Source: Eutreptiella sp. 'Long Island Sound 2002'
Lineage: Eukaryota; Euglenozoa; Euglenophyceae; Eutreptiales; Eutreptiaceae
DNA: 64,000 nucleotides
Direction of reading: 5' to 3'
Assembly: GCA_964036045.1 (NCBI GenBank)
Contig: OZ038381.1
Span: forward strand, 65,410,242-65,474,241
Positions 1-10,656 of this stretch are shown in pieces. A model generated the notes under the pieces. That model worked only from the letters and a program-made list of their open reading frames with translations, ran no database searches and had not been told where the DNA came from. Within the stretch, counting starts at the first letter, position 1. The number at the start of each line of letters is the position of its first letter. A program made the translations under genes and the position numbers.

Positions 1-1928
1 GCAAATTGTACCAATATGCACACACTTTTGTCTGCGCAACACTCCCACAGGAAGCCTCGAGTCGCCAAATAAACACTGGCACAGGCTGACTGACACAAAT
101 GGGAGGTTGCCTGAACAATGTGCCCTGACCCCCCCCCCCCAGCAACCACCGGGAGGAGCCATCAGGGAGTTGTCTTGACCACAGTCCCAAGCGAGGTCGA
201 AAACAACAGGATGGGCCACAAACAGAATACTCATACCTGCCTCAGACATTCTGCGCAGGCCTTAAAATCCTCAAACTGCTGCACTTGCTCTGGGAAAGAC
301 AAGCACGTGCATTGATTGTTCCACCAGCACATGGCACTTGGGGGGTGTTGAGAGTTGGCACAGGGTTGTGGGGAGATTGAAAACAGCGTAAGGTGAATGA
401 TGATCTTTCAGCAGGAGAAGAAGGAGAGCAGGAGAATAAGCAAGCAGGCACAAAATGTAAAAATCAGAACTCAGCCCCTGGTAGCTTGGTTCCGCTCCAA
501 GTTTGGTGTGCAAACCTTGGAGTATGAAATTAAATCACAGCTGATTGCATCCCCTGTAAATTCCCAAAAACGCCTAAAAATGGCGCTTTTGGGGACCCAC
601 AATGGTCCAAAACGATGGTCGAAAGTGTCATACTTTGGCCCACAACACCCACCCTTGTCAAACGCTGGTGTCATGTTGTAGGCATGGTAGGGTGGGATCA
701 TGGGGTTATCAGGGTCGAAAACGGGTCAAAATTCAGTTTTCTAAAACTGACTAGGAACATGAAGTATGGTTAAGACAGCGTTTTGGAGCCAACATAGGCC
801 ACAATTCACACAATTGTGTCCTGGATCAAGTGTATCTAGGATAGTACAGATGGTGTTCAGGCCATGAACGGCCATTAGTGCCCCAGGTGTGTCTGCTACA
901 AACTCTCAAAGTTCCTTCAAATGCAATGAAAAGGGACAAAACAGCATAGATGGGTGGTTTCGTGGGGCCTCTACCCCGTTCCACGAACCGGGTCTTCAAC
1001 TTTTGGTACCAAGGGCGGGAAAACGTCATGCCAGAGGTTTGTTCTTCCTTTCTGAAATCAGCTTGAAAAGGAGTTTGTAATACAATTTGAGTTCGGGTTC
1101 AACTTACCAACAATTTTTCCGGTTGCCACATGGTTTGGACGCCAAATTGCAGTGTAATGACCACATCTTGACCTTATGGTAGTTGCAAAGCCTACTACAG
1201 GGGCTTCTGTTGGGTGGCATTTAGGGAGTGGCCTCCCCACACAGGAATGTACAAAATAGACGGATGTGAACTCACCTGGTCAGGGCCTGGGTGGCGCCTT
1301 AACCTCCCCTTGGGGAGGTTTGTCCATGGGTGACATCTGGGTTGCTTTGGGTGGTGGTTTGCAGTCCACAACACTTATTGGACATTTATATTTATCCAAT
1401 ATGTTGTTTCATTTAGGGCTGCTGCCCATCTACTGTTTCGGCTGAAGTGACGACATGCTGAAGTAAGACTGGCGAAGTGAAAACCCGCCCTTTACACCTG
1501 GGCATTATTCCAGAACCCTGTTTTGGGCCATTCCTGACCCTTGTTTCCAAAAAATAGAGGAATTGTGACCAAGATGGGTTCTAAAACCGTGAAAAATGCA
1601 TTCCCCGTCATAAAAGTAGAGAGTTACTGGGTTGTTGGTTGGTGACTCCCAAAGATGGACCCGCCAGCTGCTGGTGGATTTGGGGGTTTACCCCCCACCC
1701 CTGTAGTAAATCATCCACATACACCTTTACAATCATCCCCAAAAAAGTGGGATCACTTTTGAAAAATCACATTCTTGACCTCTTGCTGCTTTCTACCACT
1801 GCTTGCTGCTGCTCAATGTTGCTGCTGGCTAACACGGGGCTCTGGCTAAATAGCAAAGGGGGCAATAAAATGTTACCAGCTGTACAGACTCAGGTGGTGG
1901 CGGGAGGTTGCGGGTGAGAGCCAAGATG
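1..1928. other. No gene seen; 3' flank of the myosin-like gene
   Basis: I see no convincing exon, RNA gene or repeat array here. Short frames occur on both strands but lack splice-site support or recognisable motifs. A short minus-strand frame ending at 1,767 (ending KRSRM) follows a plausible acceptor near 1,846, but its phase does not fit the terminal exon upstream, so I leave it out. The stretch probably holds the 3' untranslated and intergenic sequence of the minus-strand gene ending at 1,929. Confidence 0.5.
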
Positions 1929-2078
1929 TCATCCCCCTGCATGATGTTGCTTCCCTGGCGCACCTGCAGTCATGAACTGGCCCATGTCCGCCGCTGCATC
2001 AAGATCCACCTCGTCTGCATCTGCATTCAGACCCATCGAAGCCCGCACCTTGTCCCTGATCGCCTGGCGCTTATGCTC
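1929..2078 (-). CDS. Probable terminal coding exon of the myosin-like gene
   Basis: On the minus strand an acceptor (AAATGTGCAG) precedes 49 codons and a TGA stop at 1,929-1,931. The peptide begins EHKRQAIRDKVRASMG and ends GKQHHAGG; it is helical and then acidic. It starts in phase 0, matching the phase-0 end of the exon at 2,353-2,524. The 274-bp gap between them has a GT start and AG end. No domain is recognised. Assignment to the same gene as the myosin exons near 11-12 kb rests on strand, order and spacing, and is an inference. A cryptic GT donor at 1,963 could shorten the exon. Confidence 0.5.
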   Translation of the reverse strand, partial: EHKRQAIRDKVRASMGLNADADEVDLDAAADMGQFMTAGAPGKQHHAGG

Positions 2079-2352
2079 CTGCACATTTAGCCACACATGG
2101 TAGGCTCAGGCACAGCAGAGGTTGGGGCAGCACAGGAGCTAGAGCAGGCTGCAGAGACTGGGAAAATGCGGCAGTGCATGAGGTGGGGAAGGGCACAGGA
2201 ATCCCTAATGCCTTCTCCAGGTTCCTACAGTGGGCAGAAATAAAGGTGGCTACATAAACCGTGCATTTTTGGGGGCTTCGAATCGTGACCGATGCCCACC
2301 ACAGGGGTGCGGAATCCGGGCAAATCACTACCAATATTTTTTGGGTGGTCAC

Positions 2353-2524
2353 CCTTAAATCTTCTGCTTCCCGGGCTAGACGGAGCTGCGTGTACACCAC
2401 ATCCTCAAGTGTATGTGTCGCCGCACTCCGTTGATGCAGGCCCCCACCGCTGAGCACCCATGTTGTTGCCGAATACAGCGTCAAAGCTGCCCGCGCACGT
2501 TCTAGGTCTTCCCGTGTGCAGTCC
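2353..2524 (-). CDS. Internal exon, helical protein of unknown function
   Basis: This 172-nt exon reads on the minus strand from an acceptor (CTACCTAG) to a donor (AGG|GTGACC). It encodes a mostly helical segment beginning DCTREDLERARAAL and ending LAREAEDLR. One leading base completes a codon with the two trailing bases of the exon at 2,576-2,750, and the exon ends in phase 0 as the next one requires. The intron to the upstream exon would be only 51 bp and contains a CTAAA branch-like site. No family is recognised; it probably belongs to the tail of the myosin-like gene. Confidence 0.5.
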
Positions 2525-2575
2525 CTAGGTAGCTTGTACATTTAGCGGATGGATAACCGTAGCCGCCTCACCCAC

Positions 2576-2750
2576 TTGCACCCAATGGCGCGTCGCAGAG
2601 CGGGGTCCCCCGAGCTGCTCGCCGCCCTTAGAAAGATCCCTCCAAGGGTGTCCATCACCTTGATTGTGTCGTCCACGAGTAGGTCGGCACATATCCTTTG
2701 GATACGGGCCCGGCGGTCTTGCGCCTGTCGCCCCCGAGTGTCCCATACGC
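2576..2750 (-). CDS. Internal exon, helical protein of unknown function
   Basis: The minus strand reads from an acceptor (CACCCTGGCAG) through 57 codons including VWDTRGRQAQDRRARIQRIC and ends RRAIGC before a GTGGGTGAGG donor. If translation ran on instead of splicing, a TAA would follow within 14 codons at 2,542-2,544. This supports the short 51-bp intron, or alternatively marks decay. The segment is charged and helical, without recognised motifs. It lies just upstream of the two terminal exons and is in phase with them. Confidence 0.5.
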
Positions 2751-2839
2751 CTGCCAGGGTGGTAATGATGCCAGCAATTGATCAACTTGTGTATTGATAG
2801 CTGGCATGGTGGCTGTTGACAAAACGGTGGGGATGAAGG

Positions 2840-3012
2840 CCTGTTGGAAACCCGCTAGAACCCGACTGGAACTGGTTCTAGTGCTGGAACCCCCGCCGGA
2901 ACCCCCCCGTTCGAACCCCTTTCAGCGCTCGAACCCCCTGCTGAAACCGGTTCCCGCGGGGGGGTTCCAACGCTGGAACCCCCGCCAGAACCGGTTCTAG
3001 CGGTGGTTCCGG
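2840..3012. repeat. GGAACC/GGTTCC self-similar block
   Basis: About 170 bp are built from imperfect copies of GCTGGAACCCCCGCC and its complement, with a GGTTCTAGCG-like core, so the block pairs with itself. It lies between two exon-like segments and is probably intronic. Similar blocks occur at 15,985-16,210 and at 17,400-17,481. Confidence 0.6.
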
Positions 3013-3040
3013 CAGCCCTCCTACCCACTTGCAAACTCAC

Positions 3041-3143
3041 ATGGAAGGACGCCACATGATGCTGGTCGACATGGCAACAGAACAAAACGTATACGGAAAT
3101 TTCAGCATGTTCCGGAGGTCCTCACAACCCATCCAAATAGCAG
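3041..3143 (-). CDS. Exon-like segment with strong splice sites
   Basis: The minus strand shows a good acceptor (CTGCTTGCAG) and a consensus donor (GTGAGT) bounding 103 nt that are open throughout. The peptide includes AIWMGCEDLRNMLKFPYTF. The stretch WMGCEDLRNML faintly resembles the part of myosin motors where a small helical LLG..xDL segment occurs, but its place downstream of the neck exon argues against that, and I do not assign it. Its phases do not join directly to neighbouring exon candidates, so exons may be missing between them. Confidence 0.4.
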
Positions 3144-3540
3144 CTGCAAGCAGAATGTTCTTGTCAGCACGAACGAAACGAGGGGCCTTGCTGGCGGCCC
3201 AAGGACTTGGTACACTTCCTAGGCGGAAGGGGTGGCTGTTCACAAGCAATCACGGCAAGTGTTGTGGCACTTCGTACTTGTCATCGGGCCGGCCACCACG
3301 ATATGGCCCCCGAAAAATGGAAGTCTTCGTGAACGCGCACACACAATGCACGTGTTCATGCCCACAGTGAGGGCATGACCGCCAAAGTCGTTCCCATGAT
3401 GCCGTGTGGTAAGCGGCGAGATGGGTGCTGAGCGCGTGCGCAGGGATGTTTGCGTGTGCACACCCAGCCAACGTTTGGTCCTGGCCTCCCCATCCCTCCC
3501 CATTCCTAGGGGCATCCAACCAGGCGTCCGGCCCATGGGT

Positions 3541-3900
3541 TCAATCCTTTGAACCCTTGGCCCGGTAGGCCTCGTTGACGACGTTGCTCAACGTCGTTTC
3601 CCTCTTCTTTGCCTCTTCCTCCACCTTTTCCGCCCCCATGGCCCGATCCCACAACCTAAGGTTCTCCGCCTCGAGGTCCTTCACACGCACCTTCAGCCAC
3701 GTGATCACCTAATCCCTCTCCACCACCTGAGTCTTCGGGCTCTCCACCTCCATCTTCAGCCTCTCCACCCGCGCCTCCGCCTTCCCCTTCACAGCTAAGT
3801 CCACGGCAGTCCGCACAGCCGAGGGGATAGTGTCCCTCACAGCAAGCCCCACAGCTTCCGTCAGGCTCTCTGGGCATTTGGCCGTGACCTGTTGTGCCAA
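3541..3900 (-). pseudogene. Coiled-coil reading frame with one in-frame stop
   Basis: The minus strand reads MAQQVTAKCPESLTEAVG... through a basic, helical region to KTQVVERD, then an in-frame TAG near 3,709, then a clear coiled coil (VKDLEAENLRLWDRAMGAEK) and a TGA at 3,541-3,543. The frame is otherwise unbroken for 120 codons. Such short leucine/charge-rich proteins are common in retroelement gag-like frames, but no motif fixes the family. It is preceded (4,065-4,230) by the same repeat type that precedes the frame near 10.2 kb, which suggests the two come from related elements. Confidence 0.45.
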
Positions 3901-4064
3901 GGCATCGGCACTAAGAGCGGTGGGGGGGGGGGGTCACGGGGACGTCCCTTGTGGGGCCCGATTGGGAGGGATCCTTTTTGGCCCTCTTGGGTGGGGGGGA
4001 ACTCCCCTCTTCTTCAACCTCTAGGGCACGCTCCTTCGTGTGCCCCCGCCCCGCATACCCGGGC

Positions 4065-4230
4065 AAAAATGCTATGTCGCCCCTGCATTCTCGGGCATCC
4101 CCAAAGAAAGCGGGAGTAAATCAGAAGTGGTTGCCTCACCCTTGCCTTCTTAGGGGCCCAAAAGAGGGCACAATTGCAATGTCACTCCTGCATTCTCGAG
4201 GATCCCCAAACAAATGGGGAGGTAGGAAAA
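4065..4230. repeat. Diverged copy of the 107-bp repeat also at 10.24 kb
   Basis: The stretch contains CCTGCATTCTCG, then GTGGTTGCCTCACCCTTGCC, then GGGCCCAAAAGAGGGC and CCTGCATTCTCG again. The same words in the same order form the tandem at 10,238-10,465. Both lie directly upstream of minus-strand open frames. Confidence 0.75.
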
Positions 4231-4914
4231 TCACCATATTTTTTTTTGTTGGGTCCAGTCCTTGCATCAGCTAATCATACTTGTCTAGCAACCCCCCGAG
4301 TAGCCACACTTTGGTTGAGTCGCTGATTAGTCTGGTCAAAAGGTTAGAGCAAGTGGGAAATTGTCACAGTGATATGATTGACTCAAACTGGCCTGTTGTT
4401 TCATTGGCGTGCCAATTGGACAATCATCACAACTAGTGTGTTCAGGGTAACCTAGGGCAGCCGATACTCGCAAGTACAGGTACACCATGAACGCAGTGAC
4501 CCCCCCCCCCCGCTTTTTTCAATTGGCTCACCTTCATGCCAGACAGCATGGTGTCACACTTTGCAGAACCCCCCTCCCCCCTTTGTTCAATCCCAGGATG
4601 CCGGGGACAATAATCTCCAAGGTGAGAACCGGACAGAGGGTTTTTCCAACAGAAGTGGGAAGCAGATGGGTTTTGTCTCCTGAGGAAAACCCCCTATCTA
4701 CATCTCAAAGTCTCTTCCTAACCAAACCCCTGTCCATTTCTCAATTCTCTTGCCTTTGGCAAATCCACCTCACAGAGAATCGGTGTTAATGAGGTCCAGT
4801 TGGTAGGCCCCAATCTCTTGCACCCACAGTAGTATTCGGTTGCTTGCCCGTTGTTCTGCCAAATGCATAATACACAGGGACTCCAAGCACTAACATGCGT
4901 AGTATTTGCCGGTC
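4231..4914. other. No gene seen; contains C-tracts
   Basis: No coding signal is supported. A poly-C run follows the word GAACGCAGTGA near 4,490. The words CATGGTGTCAC and GCAGAACCCCCC recur together at 4,549-4,575 and near 6,873-6,903, marking another diverged duplication. Confidence 0.4.
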
Positions 4915-6440
4915 CTAGGCGGGTCTAGAGGCTACAATACATGTTTACTTGCATCCTACCATGGGTACACTGTCACAACATCCCCCGTCCCAATCGTCAA
5001 CGGGGCTACCACAGGGTCATTATGGCCACCTAGCACTCTACCGTAACAGAAATGGCTGAAAACTACATAAACTATATCAACACTTGTCCTGCTCCGCCTC
5101 ATCAAACCCCGCAAAGTCAGGACCTGAAAGCACTTTTTTGGCTTAAATCTATAAAATGAAAAAAGTTGCTGATTTTCAGCCCCAAAAAGGGCGGGGTCAT
5201 TTTTTGACGTTTTTTTATCCTCCCCCCCACCCCCCTCCCCCCAAAGTGGATTTCAGGTGCTGGTGGGGGAAAGACAACAAAAAAATTATTGCGGGATGCT
5301 TGTACTCGACAAAATAAGGATTTTACAAGGATTAGACAACCAATTTGACCCCGTGATCCAACCACCTCTGCAAGCTGAGTTTCATGCCTTCCGCAAATCC
5401 ACCTCACACAAAATCACCCCTAGCAATGCACCACCAAGTGGCTTCAGAGCTGTGCCTATCCATCTATACCAATTTGTTTGTACCACCTGCTAATGACCAT
5501 TTCATGGGGCCATGGAAACCCAATGGTAGCCTGATTGGTGCTACACGGCTCATAGGATCACACCTTGTCCCATTGCCACCAAGTGGTGAGCCAAGCTCAG
5601 CCCAAGGGTCCCCGGGGGTTTGCCGGAAAAAGTTGGTTTTCACTCCACTTGTGTAGGCCAAGTTAGTGGAAACTACCAATTTCATGGGTGTCAAACCGGC
5701 AACAACCGGCTCCAAGCAAGGCTACAGGCTGCAAAACTTATGTGTTTGCATCTTAGCATGGGTATACTGCCAGAGCATTCCCAATCCCACCCCTCTAGGG
5801 GAGTACCATAGGGTCACCAAGGTCTAGAAAAAACATTGTTCTCACCAAAATGACTCACACTACCCGGGGGCGGGGGGTTACGTCTGCCGTGTAAGCTGAA
5901 TTCTATTGTTAGGGGTTGAGCAAATTGACCCTACTTGCTGGCAAAGCGTGGCAAATGAATCTCCGCTGCATAGTGAGTGGCACTGGACTCAACTCTTTTT
6001 TGCCAATTGGCAAAATCAACCATGAAGTTTTCGGCCCACCAAGCCATGCATATCATGACACTGCAGTTCGTATGGGAAATTTCCCACGGCGTTTTCAGCG
6101 ACCTGTGCAAAACTGCTACACAATTGTCCTCACACAAATACCCACCGACAAAAACAGCCCGCACGCTTATCCGGTTCCGCTTGTCCAAGCCCCGCGGAGC
6201 GGGGACCCAAACACACTTTTCCCATTCAAATTCGAAAAAAGTCAACAGATTTGTGATTTTCAATCCAACAAGGGGGCTTCTTTTTTTACCTCACGTTCCT
6301 CTATGACCCCCCACCCTACCCCCACCCAGAAAAAAAAGTGGATTTCAACTGGGGTGTTGGGGGCTTGCCATCGAAAACTCATCCGGGGATACTTTTTTGG
6401 GACAAAATGATGACCTTACAAAGGGTCAACCACAATTTCA
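4915..6440 (+). repeat. Diverged direct duplication, about 0.8-1.1 kb apart
   Basis: Sequence at 4,920-5,030 (GGCTACAATACATGTTTACTTGCATCC..., then a stretch with ATGGGTACACTG) recurs at 5,705-5,820. Sequence at 5,155-5,350 (a GATTTTCAGCCCC stretch, then AAGTGGATTTCA and TTTTACAAGG) recurs at 6,240-6,440. The second copy is about 290 bp longer. Neither copy shows a gene, and the parent element is not identified. Confidence 0.6.
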
Positions 6441-7555
6441 ACCGCTTGCGATACAATGCGTGACTGGGGTGTTACTTAGTGTTTTCCCATCTGTGTGCAC
6501 GGAAGCATTTGATCTAGCAATCTCTATGAGGATGTGTCAATTTACCATTACGTTGGGTTGCGGGATATGGTTTGGCAATCTTGAAGTGTCCCTCTTCCCT
6601 TCTCGTGACCCGGTTTTGTTGCCCGTTTGCATGGCTTTGATGTTCCAATTAATGTGGGAAAGAATTGGCTCCACCTAGAAGCAACACCTAGGCACATCAA
6701 TTTCTGTCGTAAACGATCATGTTGCAACTTGGCGGAAACTGGCTATTTTTCGGCACTTCGACCACCATAGCATGTACCCACAAATTCTAATGTTGCTTTC
6801 TCATTGCTCATCAAAAGGGGTATATGGGAGAAACCTGGCCAGCAGAAATGGGGGGAGGTGTTGCATAAACCTGCATGGTGTCACTTTCCGCAGAACCCCC
6901 CCCCCCCCCGCCCTGGAACTGGATTTGCAGATGACTGTCAGGAGAACCTCCTTCCCCAGTTCTAAGTGGGGATTTTGTACCCTGGGGATGAAAATCCCCA
7001 ATTTAAGAATCGGCCTCGAAAACAAGTGCTGGTGGCCACAAATCCCATGCCACACCCAGATCAAACCTCAAACCTCAAAGAAGTGTGGACGGAGGCTATG
7101 TATTGCATAGCCCATTGGGGCAACCCCCAAAAAGGGCACTGTGGATTATCATCAAAAAGATTCTTCTGACGCCTTTGGTGGCATTGCATGACTGCGACTG
7201 GGAGGAGAATGAGGGGGAGGGGCTGCATCTGCAGACCACGTCGGGGCCGTCCCCCTTGGGGAGACAACCTGATGCTTCTCTCACAGGGCCCAAAACAGAG
7301 CACCTTTGGAGAGAGGGTCCAGAAAAGTGGCTTGGACGACCCAGTGCCGTGCAACGGATGTGCTCCCTCCCAAGGGCGAAGGGAATGCAGTTGTTCGCTT
7401 CAAATCCCATATGCCCCTGGCGGAGACGCTGGTCTGCGTGCACAACTGAATACACGGAGCTGGGCTTCAGCAGAAATACTGTTGCGGGGGCGGGGGCGGG
7501 GGTGGGGGGCGGGGGGGGAGGGCAGCCAAAGGCAGGAGCGGAGGTACGGGTAGAC
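6441..7555. other. No supported gene
   Basis: Open frames on both strands between 7,085 and 7,708 overlap each other and are G/C-biased. A minus-strand segment at 7,200-7,480 stays open but lacks a donor/acceptor pair I trust. The region is probably intron of the minus-strand gene. Confidence 0.35.
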
Positions 7556-7676
7556 CTCAGCCCGCAGGTGCTGATTGCGGATCTCCACCAAAATCTCAAG
7601 CTCAGCACTGAGCCAGTCCACAAGCTCTTGCTGTTTGTCTTTGGCGATCATTGCAGACCGCGCGCCTTTGACATAC
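7556..7676 (-). CDS. Internal exon, helical segment, probable myosin-like tail
   Basis: A 121-nt minus-strand exon lies between an acceptor (GGACTGTGCAG) and a donor (GAG|GTCTAC). It encodes YVKGARSAMIAKDKQQELV followed by an amphipathic segment ending NQHLRAE, with the charge and leucine spacing of a short coiled coil. It lies on the same strand as, and 3' of, the myosin neck exon, so a place in the tail is reasonable. It ends in phase 0, so at least one more exon is needed before the candidate at 3,041-3,143. Confidence 0.5.
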
Positions 7677-8477
7677 CTGCACAGTCCAGCGCCCTGAGAC
7701 ACCCCTAGCAAAAAGATTGGGAGGACGGAGCAAACACCATCCGGTGCGGTGCAGGTACTGTGCACCCCAAAGCAGAAACGGTTGGAGGCTGCTGACGCTC
7801 GGTAGAACCCCCGCACCACGACGCGAACTGAACCAGGAAGGGCTCACAAATAATTCGCAGAAACAAACAACAGCATCCACACAATCACGACACAAAACTG
7901 TTTCACCCCCATACTTGGAGCTGCTAACCTCTGCGATTCACACAGGAGTTGGGCGTTGGTGGAATTTGCCCCGGAAAGGTACCATGTGCCATGAGGCATT
8001 CCAAGGTGCAGCAATATTACACGGATTCTAAAGATAATTTGGATTTCGCATTGCAGAAAGTGGTACATTGGTCATGTGCCCTTGCATTGGGGCTAAAATA
8101 GAGGTCGAGCAGCCGTAGGGGCCGACACAAAGATGTGATAGGGAAGCCATTTCCACAGGCTACACCGCGACATGAGCGGGACATTGTGCCTGGGTGCAGA
8201 GCCGTTTGGGGGGGGGGGGCATAGGTATAACATCTGAGGCCATGTACCATGGCATGTGTTCACATTTGTAAAATTCGAAAACCTTCGGACCTTTCTGGAT
8301 CCGAATCTGTGGTAAGTCATATTACATCTGCGCTGTGAGGAGTCCCCAATGAATACCGTTTGCCATTCTCCCAGGCGAGGGTCCAAACGGGGTAAAGGGG
8401 CTGATATGGAATGTACCCCTGCAAACAAACCAGACTGAGCTACACGCGCACAACACACAGCCATGGACGCACGCACG

Positions 8478-8500
8478 TACACACACACACACACACACAC
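8478..8500. repeat. AC dinucleotide microsatellite
   Basis: Eleven or so AC units stand in otherwise unremarkable sequence. The Cys/Val- or His/Thr-rich frames across it come from the repeat. From 7,677 to 8,990 I see no gene. Confidence 0.9.
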
Positions 8501-8989
8501 TGCTCGCGCACACTACATCCCTTTTTGCTTCTGTAGGCCACCCCCTCACTCAATCCCCATGCACAAACCACACCGGCATTGTCTGCATCGGTGCTGCATC
8601 CGTCCCACCCCATGACTGCGCACCCGAAAGAACGGATCCATGCTGCACAGTGCCCCACAACCTCAGAGGTACTCTGTGGTACGTCAGCTCAACAGCACAA
8701 CTAGCAAAGCAGAACGCAGAGATGAGCCTGGTCCGTGGCCATAAAAGACCATAATGGCCTTTTGCTGTCACAAAACAGAGGGACGGAGGGGTGAGCGGTA
8801 GGTTGGACACCGACAACTGAGTAACAGCCCCCTAACAGTTGGCCCATGTGCAGCCGGAATGCGGTGACGGCCGGAGCTGGTCAGGCAGGGGATACGCATC
8901 CTGGGCCTGTGCCCCACCCCACTCCTTTGCTCCGCCATGTGCACATTGCTGTCGCACCTCCCTGTCGCCCGCGCTGCGGTGAAAAATGT

Positions 8990-9120
8990 ATCTCGTGTAC
9001 AAAAAAATCGTCGAGTTGTGTAATTTTTTTTGGCGGTAAATGTGTGTAATTTTTTTTTGCGGTAAGTCATGTAAATTATTTACAAAAGAATTGAATTTTT
9101 TTTCGTGGTCAACACGTGTA
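8990..9120 (+). repeat. GTGTAATTTTTTTTGCGGTAA repeats, forward orientation
   Basis: Three imperfect copies of GTGTAATTTTTTTT followed by GCGGTAA stand in an A/T-rich stretch. The complement (TTTACCGCAAAAAAG then AATTACAC) occurs at 10,557-10,580, so the pair flanks 1.4 kb as inverted repeats. Confidence 0.6.
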
Positions 9121-9304
9121 ATTTATTTTTGGTAGATTGTGTAAAATTTAAAAAAAATTGAAAAATTGAAAGAAATACAACTTTTCCAACACATGAGCAA
9201 TATGTACAGCTGCCGGTTCAGGACGGCACCCCATAGCGACCTTTACGATGGGACGCCAAGTCCACAAAGCACATACTACTTCGTGTGGTCACCAATTAGT
9301 TGGG

Positions 9305-9735
9305 ACTCGGCCAATATAACACAGTTTCACATGGTGTCACTGGCACTAGACACAAAATCAGGTCCAAGAAAAGAGTCCTGACAGGGCCATGGCCAACATC
9401 CAGGGCCATGGCCAACATCCAGTGTGCCAGCACTAGGAACAAAATCAGGCTCAAGAAAAAGAGTCCTAACAGGGCCATGGCCAACGCTAGTGCCACCATT
9501 ATAGGCCACCAAGGCACTGGTATGGGGCGAATATAGCATAGTTTCACATGGTGTCATGGGCACTAGACACAAAATCAAGCCCAAGAAAAGAGTCCTGACA
9601 GGGCCATGGCCAACATCTAGTGTGCCAGCACTAGGAACAAAATTAGGCTCAAGAAAAAGAGTCCTAACAGGGCCATGGCCAACGCTAGTGCCACCATTAT
9701 AGGCCACCAAGGCACTGGTATGGGGCCAATATAAT
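9305..9735 (+). repeat. Two-copy tandem repeat, period about 218 bp
   Basis: The words TTTCACATGGTGTCA, AGAGTCCTGACAGGGCCATG and GCCACCATTATAGGCCACC recur in order at 9,326 and 9,543. The first copy has an extra internal duplication of CAGGGCCATGGCCAACATC. The open frames here are shadows of the repeat. Confidence 0.85.
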
Positions 9736-9840
9736 AGCATGCTTATACGCTCCACCATTGGTACACCAAACGGGCGCAGGAAAATACAGCCCACAAAACA
9801 TGCACCCGCTGCAAGTAGTTGCAGCATGCACGCTTGTAGA

Positions 9841-10222
9841 TCAAGTCCATTTTTGTATCGCTAGACTTGGACTTTGCACTAGGATTGGGGTTAAGCTAAC
9901 AACTGCGCGCAACTCCGCAACCAGCTGCTTGGCTAGGTCATTGATGAAAAGCAGGGCACACTCTAGATGGCTAGATGCATCTCCTGGGTAGCCATCCGGC
10001 ACCTTGCGCCACTCTCCACAGATGAGGACCTTGGGACGGGTGTCCTCCTCTGTGGGAGTGGCCATGGAAGGTTGCAGCCTGGCCTCCGGGCTTTCCACAC
10101 TCTGCTCGGCGGAGGCCTCCTTGCTGTCGAGTGGGGTGCGGGTGGCCTGAACACTCTCCTCGGTTGCCGAAAGTGCACCTTCAACTTGGGTGCTTGGGGG
10201 GAGGGTTGCTTGAGAGGGCAAG
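9841..10222 (-). CDS. Exon-like open frame of unknown function
   Basis: The minus strand is open from a possible acceptor (CCCTCTCAAG) near 10,223. It reads SQATLPPSTQVEGALSATEE, then a Ser/Glu-rich low-complexity part, then the more structured PKVLICGEWRKVPDGYPG and the helical ECALLFINDLAKQLVAELRA. The switch from low complexity to an ordered segment looks like real coding sequence. It lies between two exons of the myosin-like gene on the same strand and could be a tail exon. However, the repeat just upstream also precedes the unrelated frame at 3.9 kb, so a mobile-element origin is equally possible. Confidence 0.4.
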
Positions 10223-10237
10223 AAAGCTCGGACACAA

Positions 10238-10465
10238 AGTGGCTGCCTCACCCTTGCCTTCTCGGGGGCAAAAGAGGGCAGAATTGCTACATAACCCCTG
10301 CATTCTCGGGGGTCCCCAACGCCAAGTGCGGGGAGAAAATCAAAAGTGGCTGCCTCACCCCTGCCTTCTCGGGGGCCCAAAAGAGGGCGGAATTGCTACG
10401 TAACCCCTGCATTCTCGGGGGTCCCCAATGCCAAGCGCGGGGAGAAAATCAGAAGTGGCCCACAG
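10238..10465 (+). repeat. Tandem repeat, period 107 bp, about two copies
   Basis: The unit begins AAGTGGCTGCCTCACCC and includes TGCATTCTCGGGGGTCCCCA and CGGGGAGAAAATCA. It is present at 10,238 and 10,345, with the start of a third unit at 10,450. A diverged copy is at 4,065-4,230. Confidence 0.85.
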
Positions 10466-10504
10466 GTGGGCACATCGCCTACATGCATGCATTTTCAGTA
10501 AAAT

Positions 10505-10625
10505 TGGTAGTTTTATTCTTTGCGGTAAGGTCGTGTAATTTTTTTTCGTACACGCGTTTACCGCAAAAAAGAAATTACACGGCGTGATATTTTTTACACA
10601 CGTTTACGCAAAAAAAAACACGAAT
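10505..10625 (-). repeat. A/T-rich repeat, partly inverted relative to 9.0 kb
   Basis: GCGGTAAGGTCGTGTAATTTT is followed by the complement TTTACCGCAAAAAAG and GAAATTACAC, so the stretch is itself a hairpin. It also pairs with the block at 8,990-9,120. Together they may be the ends of a small nonautonomous element. Confidence 0.5.
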
Positions 10626-10656
10626 TACAACATACACCATGCTGCAGCAAGACCCG

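Noticed and set aside
8093-8658. Cys/Val-rich minus-strand frames
   Set aside because: They are driven by the AC dinucleotide run at 8,478-8,500.
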